NCBI RefSeq assembly: GCF_020905375.1
Contig: NZ_JAJJBU010000017.1
Span: 62,001-126,000 of the forward strand
Direction: 5' to 3'
Origin: Arthrobacter cryoconiti
GTDB taxonomy: Bacteria > Actinomycetota > Actinomycetes > Actinomycetales > Micrococcaceae
DNA: 64,000 nucleotides
How positions within the stretch are numbered: the stretch's first letter is position 1; each line of letters begins with the position of its first letter. Shown here piece by piece: positions 36,582 to 45,118 of this stretch. The notes beneath the pieces were generated by a model that did not search any database, was not told the origin of the DNA, and worked only from the letters and a program-made list of their open reading frames with translations. Made by a program: the position numbers and the translations under genes.

Positions 36582-37620
36582 GGTGTGCCTGCTGGCCAAG
36601 TTTGTAGCCGTTGAGCAGCGCGGCCATCCGCTCGGCATCCTCGACGGTGCCACTGTTGACCACAAACTGGCGGCCGTGGGCCAGTTCGACTACCAGTGCG
36701 GGCCCGCGGCGGACTATAAAGGCACTCCCCCACGAGCCGAGGCGATATCCCCAGCCGCCATACTGCAGTGGCAAGATGTCCTTTGCCGTCGTGACTTGAG
36801 AGAACCCCGATACTGGAATGTGGAGCAGGCGCCACCCCCCGAACACAATGACCGACAACCCGTTGGCAGCCACCTGAACTGTGGCACTGAGGAACCCTAG
36901 TACCAGAGCCGTCAATGGCAATGAAGGAATCAACCACCACGGTGATGCCAGGCCTAAGAGTGCCGAGGCTGCGAGTGTGATGCCGCCCATCACGGCGTAC
37001 GTCGCTGCGGAGCCGTGCACTCGTATGCGGATGATTTCACCACGAAGAGCGCCAGATCTATCTGCATGAGTGGACTTTGTCAAGTGGGCCGCTATGTTCT
37101 CCGGCGGGGACGCCCGCACCAACAGTGCCACAACCGCTGCAGGGACTATTGATATGGCCGTGCCAGCTAACACGATTTTCCAGTTCATGGCGGTGGCTGT
37201 GGCCGTTGAGAGGTCCAGTTGAGGCAGCAGTCCGGCGAGGAGCGTTGAGGCCATAAAAGCTGTCAAAACAACCGTGAACGCCGCTCCGATCCGCTGCATG
37301 CCGTGGGGAACTGACTGTAGGGAAAAACTCACTGCAAGTATCATGCCAACACCCAGCGGCACCAAGACGGCGAGCCAGAGCATCGGGGCCCGCCCCATGA
37401 ACTCATCTGCAACGCCCGAGCCGGACCAGTGTGAGCCTACTGACTCCGGAAGTCGACCCGCGATCATCGCCAACCAAATAGCGACGGACACCGCGATCAG
37501 CACAACAGGAACTGTGGCCAGCACCAGCGTCCGGCGCTCAAACGTCTGGCGCCTTAACGGCCCGGCACCGTCTTGAACATTTGCTACTTTGCCCACACTT
37601 CGCCTAAACCTTTGCATCAC
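36574..37620 (-). CDS. DUF1648 and PH-like membrane protein
   Basis: The 348-residue protein has a DUF1648-type start, with a hydrophobic helix (about 31-53) followed by LPESVGSHWSGSGVADEF. Further helix pairs lie at about 80-130, 150-170 and 215-250. It ends in a cytoplasmic, PH-like module (about 265-335) with the segment VVELAHGRQFVVNSGTVEDAERMAALLN. Function is unknown. It resembles the protein at 38205-39200 in the last module. Confidence 0.7.
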   Translation of the reverse strand: MMQRFRRSVGKVANVQDGAGPLRRQTFERRTLVLATVPVVLIAVSVAIWLAMIAGRLPESVGSHWSGSGVADEFMGRAPMLWLAVLVPLGVGMILAVSFSLQSVPHGMQRIGAAFTVVLTAFMASTLLAGLLPQLDLSTATATAMNWKIVLAGTAISIVPAAVVALLVRASPPENIAAHLTKSTHADRSGALRGEIIRIRVHGSAATYAVMGGITLAASALLGLASPWWLIPSLPLTALVLGFLSATVQVAANGLSVIVFGGWRLLHIPVSGFSQVTTAKDILPLQYGGWGYRLGSWGSAFIVRRGPALVVELAHGRQFVVNSGTVEDAERMAALLNGYKLGQQAHHA

Positions 37621-37669
37621 TGAACTACTAGCCCGTTTTACTAGACAGCCTAACTACTCACCGGCCTGA

Positions 37670-38143
37670 TTACTGGAGAACCTCACCAGTTTTTTCGTAT
37701 TCGGCGATTTTGGCAATACGGCGCACATGGCGTTCGGCGTCACTGAACGGCTCAGCCAAAAATGCTTCGATGAGCGTGGTGGCTTCTTCAACACTGTGCT
37801 GGCGTCCACCCACGGCGACCACATTTGCGTCGTTGTGTTCGCGAGCCAGTTTGGCTGTGTCCAGATTCCACGCCAGCGCGGCCCGGATGCCCTTGACTTT
37901 GTTCGCGGCGATCTGCTCGCCGTTGCCGGAACCGCCCAGCACGATCCCCAGTGCTTCCACTCCTGCGGCTTGGTCGGCGACGACGCCGAGCGCTGCATTG
38001 ATGCAGAAGGAAGGATAGTCATCTTGGGCGTCGTACGTCTTGGGTCCATGGTCTACCATCTCGTAGCCCTTGGCGCCGAGCGCGGTGATGAGGTGAGCGC
38101 TGAGCTCCATGCCGGCATGGTCGGTTGCGATGTGAACGCGCAT
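37670..38143 (-). CDS. rpiB: Ribose-5-phosphate isomerase B
   Basis: RpiB interconverts ribose 5-phosphate and ribulose 5-phosphate. It starts MRVHIATDHAGMELSAHL and has the family segments DYPSFCINAALGV and LGGSGNGEQIAANKVKGIRAAL. The residue in the usual catalytic cysteine place is Ser (GSGNGEQ), as in the actinobacterial type. From the ATG at 38143 it is 157 residues, the normal length. It lies between two paralogous membrane proteins. Confidence 0.94.
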   Translation of the reverse strand: MRVHIATDHAGMELSAHLITALGAKGYEMVDHGPKTYDAQDDYPSFCINAALGVVADQAAGVEALGIVLGGSGNGEQIAANKVKGIRAALAWNLDTAKLAREHNDANVVAVGGRQHSVEEATTLIEAFLAEPFSDAERHVRRIAKIAEYEKTGEVLQ

Positions 38144-38204
38144 GTGTGGGTCCTTCAAGACGTAAGTGAACTGCGGACGTTTCAAGCCTACCTAAGCCGT
38201 GGCG

Positions 38205-39200
38205 TCAACGCTGACCGGCAGTTTTACCGGCTCTGCGGTTGAGAATAATGGCGAGTTCATCTGCGGCCTCCAGTGTGGGCGCACCAACCACCGCCCGCCT
38301 CCCATGCGTAAGTCCCAGTACGACGCCGGCCCCTGAGGTGGGCAGGAAGGACTCCCTCCCGCTGTGCCTGCGCAGTCCGACGCCTCCATAGTCTTTCGCG
38401 ACAATGTCCAAGGAGAGTGCACCCTCTATCTCGGTACACGGCACAGTGATCACTGGCAGCACTCCGGCAAGTTTTACGCTGAGCTGGCTGCGGTCGGTGC
38501 GCACTGTTGCGCACAATCCTGCCACCACTAGCAACGCCGCCAGGGGAAGGATCAGCAGAAACCATGGACTGAGAATGGCCAAAAGCGCCCCGGGAAGTAC
38601 CCCTGCCAGCAGGATCATAATGATGACCGAACTTCGTGGGTGCAGGACGTACTGGTACTGGTCTTTGATTGCTGTTGGGTCTTTCTCGTGCTCCAGTATT
38701 GCCGCAAGCGCGGCGTCATCCGATGATGTCCACTGTTCGTCGGGTTTGAAGGTCAGCGCCAAAACCACGCCCATGGCCGCTGCCAGTCCGGTTCCCATGA
38801 GCACCACATAGCCGTCAACCCGGTCCGCGTGTGCCGGGCCTGGCGCGGACTGTCCCAGTAAAGCGGCGGAAAACACGGCACTGGAGGCCAGTTGCAAGGC
38901 CATGGCCAGTCCCAGCAAGATTCGTCGGGTGGTGCGGGAGAGCACTGTCCGCGCCCCTTGACTTCCCACACCGATCCCCACCACGAGTGTCACAGCGACG
39001 GCAACGGCCAGAAACGCCGGAAGGCCCAGCGGGTCTCCGCCCGTAGGCAGCACCACCCCGTCCGGTAACTGCGGGCTCAGGATGATCCCGCCAACCACCA
39101 TGCCCAGGCACAGCAGAACAGGGAAGATCACGGCAAAGCGCAGCGCCCGCAGATCTTGGTGGCGCTCCGTGCTTGAGTCGTGGCTGCCGTCGTGTCCCAT
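38205..39200 (-). CDS. Membrane protein with PH-like C-terminal module
   Basis: A 331-residue protein with hydrophobic helices at about 23-42, 60-80, 92-112, 130-150 and 190-235. Its final 85 residues (VPCTEIEGALSLDIVAKDYGGVGLRRHSGRES ... GVVLGLTHGRRAVVGAPTLEAADELAIILN) align by eye with the end of the 36574-37620 protein. The two appear to be diverged duplicates on either side of rpiB. No function known to me. It is transcribed away from pepN. Confidence 0.7.
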   Translation of the reverse strand: MGHDGSHDSSTERHQDLRALRFAVIFPVLLCLGMVVGGIILSPQLPDGVVLPTGGDPLGLPAFLAVAVAVTLVVGIGVGSQGARTVLSRTTRRILLGLAMALQLASSAVFSAALLGQSAPGPAHADRVDGYVVLMGTGLAAAMGVVLALTFKPDEQWTSSDDAALAAILEHEKDPTAIKDQYQYVLHPRSSVIIMILLAGVLPGALLAILSPWFLLILPLAALLVVAGLCATVRTDRSQLSVKLAGVLPVITVPCTEIEGALSLDIVAKDYGGVGLRRHSGRESFLPTSGAGVVLGLTHGRRAVVGAPTLEAADELAIILNRRAGKTAGQR

Positions 39201-39247
39201 GGTTCTAGCTTTTCACGTTCTTGATATCTTCCACAGGAACTTCTACA

Positions 39248-39349
39248 GGAATACGCCTAATACTCCTCTTACCCTTGCACCTGACGGAGGTGACGGAGAC
39301 AGAGAGGGGTGATAAGTGCAAGAATAATTTCATCCGGTCGGCGTATTCC
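39248..39349. promoter_or_regulatory. Nested inverted repeats upstream of pepN
   Basis: An outer 10-bp perfect pair (GGAATACGCC 39248-39257 / GGCGTATTCC 39340-39349) encloses a 7-bp perfect pair (CTTGCAC 39274-39280 / GTGCAAG 39316-39322). That in turn encloses a small hairpin (ACCT / AGGT, 39279-39291). The whole lies 54 bases before the pepN start. As RNA it would fold into a stacked stem with internal loops, so a structured leader is possible. I do not recognise a known riboswitch class. Confidence 0.5.
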
Positions 39350-39403
39350 GCCGGCCCGTCTCCACCGACACAGTCCACAAGGCTCACAACGGAAGGCACC
39401 AAT

Positions 39404-41962
39404 TTGCCTGGCTTGAATCTCACCCGCGCCGAAGCAACCGAGCGCTCACAAACTTTGACTGTTGAAAGCTATGACGTCACCCTTGATCTGACCGCTTCCG
39501 AGAAAACTTTTGCCTCCACCACCACGGTGACGTTCACCGCTAAGGAGGGTTCGTCGTCGTTCATTGATGCAGTGACGGATAAAGTCCACTCGGTGACACT
39601 CAATGGCGTCAGCCTGGATCCTGCCAAGGTTTCGGACGGCGTGCGTATCAGTCTGAGCAACCTTGACGCCAAGAATGTTCTGACTGTAGAGGCCGACGCC
39701 CTCTACACAAATACGGGCGAAGGCCTGCATCGCTTTGTGGATCCAGTGGACAGCGAAGTCTACCTGTACAGCCAGTTTGAGGTCCCAGACAGCCGACGCA
39801 TGTTCACCGTGTTTGAACAGCCTGATCAGAAGGCTAATTTCACGTTCCACGTCACGGCACCGGCGCACTGGTCCGTGACGTCCAACTCCCCCACACCGGA
39901 ACCTGTTGCTGCCGGTGAAGGCAAGTCCACGTGGCATTTTGAACCCACGCTGAAGATTTCAAGTTACATCACAGCACTGATTGCCGGACCGTACCAGAGC
40001 GTGCACAGCGAACTGACCAGCTCCGACGGCCGGGTAATCCCCCTAGGCGTATTTGCGCGGAAGTCATTGATGGAATTCATGGACGCGGAGAACGTCTTTG
40101 AGCTCACCCGTCAGGGCTTTGAGTTCTTCGAAGCCCAGTTCGGCACCCCCTACCCTTTCCCCAAGTACGATCAACTGTTCGTTCCGGAATTCAACGCTGG
40201 TGCCATGGAGAATGCCGGCGCTGTGACGTTCCTGGAAAGCTACGTTTTCCGTTCCAAGGTCACCGACGCCATGGTGGAACGCCGTGCCATCACCATCTTG
40301 CACGAGCTCGCTCACATGTGGTTTGGCGATCTGGTGACCATGCGCTGGTGGAATGACCTTTGGCTCAACGAGTCCTTTGCCGAGTTCATGTCCACCTTGG
40401 CTGCCGCGGAGAACACGAAGTACGTGGATGCGTGGACCACGTTCTCTTCGCTGGAAAAGAGCTGGGCTTACCGCCAGGACCAGCTGCCCACCACACACCC
40501 CATCAAAGCCGAGATCACGGACTTGGAAGACGTGCTGGTCAACTTTGACGGCATCACGTACGCCAAGGGCGCTTCTGTACTGCGCCAGCTGGTGGCCTGG
40601 GTGGGCCAGGAAGAATTCATGGCAGGGGTGCGCGCGTACTTCTCCAAGCATGCCTGGTCCAATACCGAGCTGCCCGATTTGATGGTCGAGTTGGAAGCCG
40701 CCAGTGGCCGCGATCTGACGCTGTGGACCGAAAAGTGGTTGGAGACGGCAGGGGTGAACACGTTCAAGCCCGCCATTGAGACGGACGACGACGGCACCAT
40801 CACCGCATTCTCGATTCTCCAGTCCGCTGTGGCCGAACACCCGACGCTGCGTCCGCACCGCACCGCAGTGGGTTTCTACGACTTGGCCACGTCAGGGGAC
40901 GACGCCGGCAAACTGGTCCGCACACACCGTGTGGAACTGGACGTCGACGGTGCTTCCACGGAGGTCCCGCAGCTGGTGGGCATGAAGCGTCCGGCCCTTG
41001 TCCTGCTCAACGACGACGACCTGGCCTACGCCAAGATTCGCCTCGATCCCTTGTCTCTTGCCACTGCCAAGGTTCACTTGAAGGACTTCAAGGAGTCCCT
41101 GCCGCGCACTGTGGTCTCCGCCTCCGCGTGGGACGCAGCCCGCGATGGCGAGACCCCGGCTCGCGAATATGTGGGACTGGTCCTGGCGAACATCGGCTTT
41201 GAATCCGATTCCACCGTGATCATGGTGCTTCTGCGCCAGCTAGCCACCACCTTGCACTACTACGTGGCACCGCAGTACCAGCAAGAAACGGCTCTCATGG
41301 CCGCCGATGCCCTGTGGGCTTTGGCGCAGGGCTCGCAAGCAGGCTCCGATGCTCAGCTCCAGTTCACCAAGGCGTTTGCAGCGCATGCCCAAAGTGAGGC
41401 GCAGCTCTCCACCGTTGACGAGTTGTTGAAGGGCGACGTCGTCCTTGCGGATTTGAGTATTGACCAAGATCTGCGCTGGGAGTTGCTGAGTTCATTGGTA
41501 GCTGGCGGCCGGGCCGATCAAAGTGTCATTGACGCCGAGCTGGCACGTGACAATACCCAGACGGGTCAATTAGCGGCATCCGCGGCCTCTGCCGCCATCC
41601 CCACCCGGGAGGCTAAGGCACAGACTTGGGAGTCCGTCGTCGTCCGCGGGGACGGGGCCAACGCACTCCAGCGGGCAGCCATCACCGGATTCACTCGCGT
41701 GTGGGACACCACCTTGTTGGAGCCGTACGTGGCGAAGTACTTTGCGTCCTTGAAGCAGGTATGGGCGGAGAAGTCCTACGAGACAAGCTCCACCATAGTG
41801 ACCGGGCTGTACCCCTCCGCGTTGGTAGCCCAGTCCACTTTGGACGCCACGGATGCGTTCTTAGCCGAGCTGGGCGATGAAATCCCCGCCTTGCGCCGGC
41901 TAGTGCTGGAGAGCCGTGACGGTGTGGTGCGGGCCTTGAAAGCGCAGGCAGCGGACCACTAG
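39404..41962 (+). CDS. pepN: Aminopeptidase N (M1 family)
   Basis: PepN is a cytoplasmic zinc metallopeptidase that removes N-terminal residues. It has the substrate-binding GAMENAG and the zinc motif HELAHMWFGD followed by NESFAEF with the third ligand. It has the ERAP1-like helical C-terminal domain. The TTG at 39404 gives 852 residues beginning at PGLNLTRAEATERS, the usual actinobacterial N-terminus, and has GGAAGG seven bases upstream. An ATG at 39221 also opens the frame, but runs through the structured leader and gives unrelated residues. Confidence 0.94.
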   Translation: MPGLNLTRAEATERSQTLTVESYDVTLDLTASEKTFASTTTVTFTAKEGSSSFIDAVTDKVHSVTLNGVSLDPAKVSDGVRISLSNLDAKNVLTVEADALYTNTGEGLHRFVDPVDSEVYLYSQFEVPDSRRMFTVFEQPDQKANFTFHVTAPAHWSVTSNSPTPEPVAAGEGKSTWHFEPTLKISSYITALIAGPYQSVHSELTSSDGRVIPLGVFARKSLMEFMDAENVFELTRQGFEFFEAQFGTPYPFPKYDQLFVPEFNAGAMENAGAVTFLESYVFRSKVTDAMVERRAITILHELAHMWFGDLVTMRWWNDLWLNESFAEFMSTLAAAENTKYVDAWTTFSSLEKSWAYRQDQLPTTHPIKAEITDLEDVLVNFDGITYAKGASVLRQLVAWVGQEEFMAGVRAYFSKHAWSNTELPDLMVELEAASGRDLTLWTEKWLETAGVNTFKPAIETDDDGTITAFSILQSAVAEHPTLRPHRTAVGFYDLATSGDDAGKLVRTHRVELDVDGASTEVPQLVGMKRPALVLLNDDDLAYAKIRLDPLSLATAKVHLKDFKESLPRTVVSASAWDAARDGETPAREYVGLVLANIGFESDSTVIMVLLRQLATTLHYYVAPQYQQETALMAADALWALAQGSQAGSDAQLQFTKAFAAHAQSEAQLSTVDELLKGDVVLADLSIDQDLRWELLSSLVAGGRADQSVIDAELARDNTQTGQLAASAASAAIPTREAKAQTWESVVVRGDGANALQRAAITGFTRVWDTTLLEPYVAKYFASLKQVWAEKSYETSSTIVTGLYPSALVAQSTLDATDAFLAELGDEIPALRRLVLESRDGVVRALKAQAADH

Positions 41963-42019
41963 AAAGCGGCAAACTCAAGGTACGCGGCCCTGTCGATTGG
42001 ATCGGCAAAAATGCACAAA

Positions 42020-42057
42020 AACTTGCCCGCAGCCGGGGATCTGGCTGCGGGCAAGTT
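42020..42057. terminator. Hairpin between pepN and osmC-like gene
   Basis: A perfect 15-bp stem (AACTTGCCCGCAGCC / GGCTGCGGGCAAGTT, loop of 8) follows pepN. The only good T run (TTTTTG) is on the minus strand, so on the plus strand it may act mainly as an RNA 3'-end stabiliser. Confidence 0.65.
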
Positions 42058-42078
42058 GTGCGCTATAGGCTGGGGTTC

Positions 42079-42561
42079 ATGGGACTGAATGAGCACCAAT
42101 TCACCGTCGACGTCTTTTGGACGGGCAACCGCGGCACCGGGACGTCCAGCTACAAGGATTACGGACGCGATCACAGCGTCACCGCCGTTGGTCTGCCGAC
42201 GATCCTGGGATCAGCGGATAGGACCTTCCACGGAGATAGGGACCGCTGGAACCCGGAACTTCTGCTGGTCACTGCGCTCTCCGAATGCCATATGCTTTCC
42301 TACCTGCATGTTGCGGCAAAGCATGGCGTGGTGGTGACCACTTACCAGGACACAGCCACCGGGACCCTGAAACTTCACCCCAACGGCAGCGGTGAATTTT
42401 CCTCCGTTACCCTCAATCCGCAGATCCGCGTGGCTGACCCCGGCTCAGGTGAACTGGCACTGAGCCTGCATGAAGAGGCCGCCAGCATGTGCTTCATTGC
42501 CCGCAGCGTGAACTTTCCGGTACACCACACCCCCACCTTGTTGGGGCCCACCCAGGACTAG
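42079..42561 (+). CDS. OsmC-family peroxide-reducing protein
   Basis: OsmC/Ohr proteins reduce organic hydroperoxides through two cysteines. Both are here: the first in ALSECHMLSYLH (about residue 74) and the second in AASMCFIARSVN (about 140), with the Arg/Glu partners (DRWNPELLL) preceding. From ATG 42079 it is 160 residues. The frame opens upstream at 42058 but MGLNEHQFTVDVFW is the family N-terminus. Confidence 0.9.
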   Translation: MGLNEHQFTVDVFWTGNRGTGTSSYKDYGRDHSVTAVGLPTILGSADRTFHGDRDRWNPELLLVTALSECHMLSYLHVAAKHGVVVTTYQDTATGTLKLHPNGSGEFSSVTLNPQIRVADPGSGELALSLHEEAASMCFIARSVNFPVHHTPTLLGPTQD

Positions 42562-42662
42562 ACTGACGGGCTCCGGAACTACACCGCCAGCTCTTTCGCG
42601 TTAGGCTGGAAAGAGACTGTTGACGCCACTCATGAAGGAAGTCAGGTGATGGTGGTTTGCCG

Positions 42663-43529
42663 ATGAATGCGCTGGAAGAAACCGGGAATATTTTGCTGCT
42701 CAACCTGCTCGACGCCGGCATCCGGGTGGCCATTGGCTTCCTGGTGTGGCTGGCACTTCATTACGTAATCCGTTTCGTCGTCAAGCGCACAGAGAAGGGT
42801 TATTGGCATCAGCGTGGAATGCGCTGGGCCCAGCCGGTCATCAGGAACATCGACCCCATGATGCGCGCACTAGATAATGAACGGCGCATCCAGCGGGCCC
42901 AGACCATCGGCACGTTGTTGAACTCGATAGCCACGGTCCTGGTGGTGGTGCTGACAGGGTTCTACGTCCTTTTAGCTTTCAACGTCAATATTGCGCCGCT
43001 GGTGGCCAGCGTGGGCGTTGTAGGCATTGCCATCGGGTTTGGCAGCCAGCAATTGATCCGCGATTTCCTGGCAGGAATTTTCCTCACGCTTGAAGATCAG
43101 TACGGTATTGGCGACATCATTCAAACCAGCGAGGTCATTGGCCGGGTGGAGTATCTGGGCCTACGAGTAACCCGCGTCATGGGCGAGGACGGGACACTCT
43201 GGTACTTGCGCAATGGTGAGATTCTCCGCTTGGGCAACCGCAGCAAAGGCGGATACGTAGCCCCAACTCCGCAGCCGGCTCCCGCTACTTCAGGCGGGCC
43301 TGCTGCTTCAGGCGGGCCTGCAGGCGGGGCTGCGTCCGGGGGGCCTGCAGGCGGGGCTGCGTCCGGGGAGCCTGCAGGCGGTGCGGCTGCGTCCGGGGAG
43401 CCTGCCCCAACATCGGCTACTGCAGCTCCGGCTACACCAACGGCGGCCGCCGCACCGGCGATTGCTGATGGACCTCCGGCTCATGACGCTACGCCTCCCA
43501 CACTAGAACCACTGGAATCCCAAGAGTAA
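42663..43529 (+). CDS. MscS-family mechanosensitive channel with low-complexity tail
   Basis: The 288-residue protein has N-terminal helices (about 8-32 and 80-105) and the pore helix with GIAIGFGSQQLIRDFLAGIFL (about 120-140). The beta domain follows (DQYGIGDIIQTSEVIGRVEYLGLRVTRV). It belongs to the short, MscS-like group that releases osmolytes on hypo-osmotic shock. After residue about 200 there is a Gly/Ala/Ser/Pro-rich tail encoded by repeated DNA. It is followed after 9 bp by the truncated haemoglobin gene. Confidence 0.88.
   Translation: MNALEETGNILLLNLLDAGIRVAIGFLVWLALHYVIRFVVKRTEKGYWHQRGMRWAQPVIRNIDPMMRALDNERRIQRAQTIGTLLNSIATVLVVVLTGFYVLLAFNVNIAPLVASVGVVGIAIGFGSQQLIRDFLAGIFLTLEDQYGIGDIIQTSEVIGRVEYLGLRVTRVMGEDGTLWYLRNGEILRLGNRSKGGYVAPTPQPAPATSGGPAASGGPAGGAASGGPAGGAASGEPAGGAAASGEPAPTSATAAPATPTAAAAPAIADGPPAHDATPPTLEPLESQE
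43288..43403. repeat. Tandem GGPAGGAASGE-coding repeats in the mscS tail
   Basis: The stretch is built of repeating GGCGGGCCTGC and GGGGCTGCGTCCGGGG modules in frame, giving repeated SGGPAGGAA units. Such runs are prone to slippage, so tail length probably differs between relatives. Confidence 0.8.
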
Positions 43530-43538
43530 GAAAGCCAC

Positions 43539-44351
43539 ATGACTGCTGAGCACAACCAACTCTCACCCTTTGCCAACGGCCCCGCCGACAACGATGCTGC
43601 TGAAGGCGGAGCGGATTTTACTGCTCGCGTGCGCAACTCAACGCCGGCAGAAAACGATAAAAACGCCGAGAAGGCGGTAAAACCGGGCGTTGCCAAGGGC
43701 CCTGATCTAGGACCGGGCATTCCTGTGCCGTCACGTTTTGGCGCTCCGATGGCCACTATTTTGCCTATTCCGACCAGGATGGGCAGGCCCCTGCCCTCTA
43801 GCAATGCGCCTAGCGCGTGGCCTGTGCCCCAGGACAACTCGGCAACGGACTCCACATCAGAGAACGCTGCAGTCGAGCCGCAGCAGGCAGCTACTCCTGC
43901 GGCCACCGAGTTGATCTCTGAACCGGCCACTGACCCCTATGCTGACGAATCCGCCTATGCTGACACCTTTTATGGGCAGATCGGCGGGCATGCCACGTTT
44001 GAAACCATCATCCATGTCTTTTACGAAGGCATCGCCGCCGATCCTCTGCTGCGCGCCATGTATCACGAGGAAGATTTGGCGCCCGCGGAGCGGCGCATGC
44101 TCATGTTCATGGAGCAGTACTGGGGCGGGCCCCGCACCTATCTGGAGGAACGAGGGCACCCGCGTCTTCGCATGCGCCACGTCCCGTTCCAGGTCACCCC
44201 GGAAGCCCGCGACCGCTGGCTTGCGGCGATGCGGAAGGGAGTGGACGCCGTCGAGCTTTCTCCCATGCATGAGGCAACACTCTGGGATTATCTGGAACGC
44301 GCCGCTGCTTCGCTGGTGAATTCAGCGTCAGACCCGTCGCAACGCGCCTGA
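43539..44351 (+). CDS. glbO: Group II truncated haemoglobin (GlbO) with long N-terminal extension
   Basis: The globin domain is the last 125 residues. It has TFYGQIGGHATFETIIHVFY with the B10 tyrosine, a CD1 tyrosine in LRAMYHEE, and proximal histidine F8 in LRMRHVPFQV. Trp G8 is in RDRWLAAMRK. GlbO in mycobacteria binds oxygen tightly and associates with membranes. About 140 N-terminal residues are disordered and Pro/Ala/Glu-rich, and could include a start that is too early. The gene follows the MscS gene by 9 bp, which suggests joint expression. Confidence 0.9.
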   Translation: MTAEHNQLSPFANGPADNDAAEGGADFTARVRNSTPAENDKNAEKAVKPGVAKGPDLGPGIPVPSRFGAPMATILPIPTRMGRPLPSSNAPSAWPVPQDNSATDSTSENAAVEPQQAATPAATELISEPATDPYADESAYADTFYGQIGGHATFETIIHVFYEGIAADPLLRAMYHEEDLAPAERRMLMFMEQYWGGPRTYLEERGHPRLRMRHVPFQVTPEARDRWLAAMRKGVDAVELSPMHEATLWDYLERAAASLVNSASDPSQRA

Positions 44352-44372
44352 GAACATTGCGGACTTTCCGCT

Positions 44373-44440
44373 GGCGCAGAACTCACCAGAAGTTCTACGC
44401 ATAGTGCACCCGGCGCAGAACTGACTGCGAGTTCTGCGCC
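44373..44440. terminator. Two related hairpins between convergent genes
   Basis: GGCGCAGAACT (44412-44422) pairs with AGTTCTGCGCC (44430-44440). The same GGCGCAGAACT is found at 44373-44383, pairing only partly (AGAAGTTCT). They lie between the haemoglobin gene and the convergent hypothetical gene and likely end both transcripts. The second looks like a duplicated copy. Confidence 0.55.
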
Positions 44441-44449
44441 TACGAAAAG

Positions 44450-45118
44450 TTAGAGTGTCGCTTTGGGGCGAACCAGGATGTGTCCGCGTCCGGTACTCAG
44501 CCGTAGCCACCGGTGCGAGCGGTACACGGTCCCAGTTTCGCCTGGCGCCACAAATCCTAGGGTGTAGGCCCCGAAGGCGGCTCCGCCAGGGAGTTCGCCG
44601 GGTAGTCCTGGAACGGGACGGCCCCACACGGCCGCCCGCGCGTTGTTCACAATCAACGCACCCGGGTTGACTGGAATGATTTGCCCGATTTCTTGCACGC
44701 CGTCCTTGGCCACCTTGATGAGTGTTTCCGCGTCCACCGCGCCCAATTCTTCCCAGGCCCCTCGGGGCGCGCTGACGGCGGCCCAGGATTCGTTGACGGT
44801 CATCGGGGGGACGGGCAAGGCGAGGTCGTCCGCGTCCATACGGGCTAATCTGTCCGCCACCGATGCCAGGCTCACGGTGACGTCAAGGTCGGATTCAGCG
44901 CTAAGGGCCATGGTACGTAGCCCCAAAATAGTGGGAGTTCCCTCGCCCAAGAGTTTCGCGCGCATGACGCATACGTAAGCGGCGAGGACTCGGCCTGCCC
45001 CCTGAAGTCTTACGCCGCCGTCGTCCGCGGCACGGGCACGGGTCACGAAGGTGCGCAGGTCCGCAACGGTACCGGCGTCGGCCAGCACAAGCTCATCGGT
45101 GTCAGTGGTAGTGGGCAT
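44450..45118 (-). CDS. Hypothetical protein coupled to a thioesterase
   Basis: A 222-residue protein I cannot place in a family. It is predicted soluble. The N-terminal half is acidic and alpha-helical, with AADDGGVRLQGAGRVLAAYVCVMRAKLLGEGTPTILGLRTMAL. The C-terminal half is rich in Gly/Pro and beta-strand-like. Its ATG immediately follows the TAA of the upstream thioesterase (TAAATG), so it is probably made at the same time. Confidence 0.65.
   Translation of the reverse strand: MPTTTDTDELVLADAGTVADLRTFVTRARAADDGGVRLQGAGRVLAAYVCVMRAKLLGEGTPTILGLRTMALSAESDLDVTVSLASVADRLARMDADDLALPVPPMTVNESWAAVSAPRGAWEELGAVDAETLIKVAKDGVQEIGQIIPVNPGALIVNNARAAVWGRPVPGLPGELPGGAAFGAYTLGFVAPGETGTVYRSHRWLRLSTGRGHILVRPKATL

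Noticed and set aside
39221-39403. N-terminal extension of PepN from the ATG at 39221
   Set aside because: The residues are unlike PepN, and the DNA has nested inverted repeats; TTG 39404 has a good ribosome binding site.
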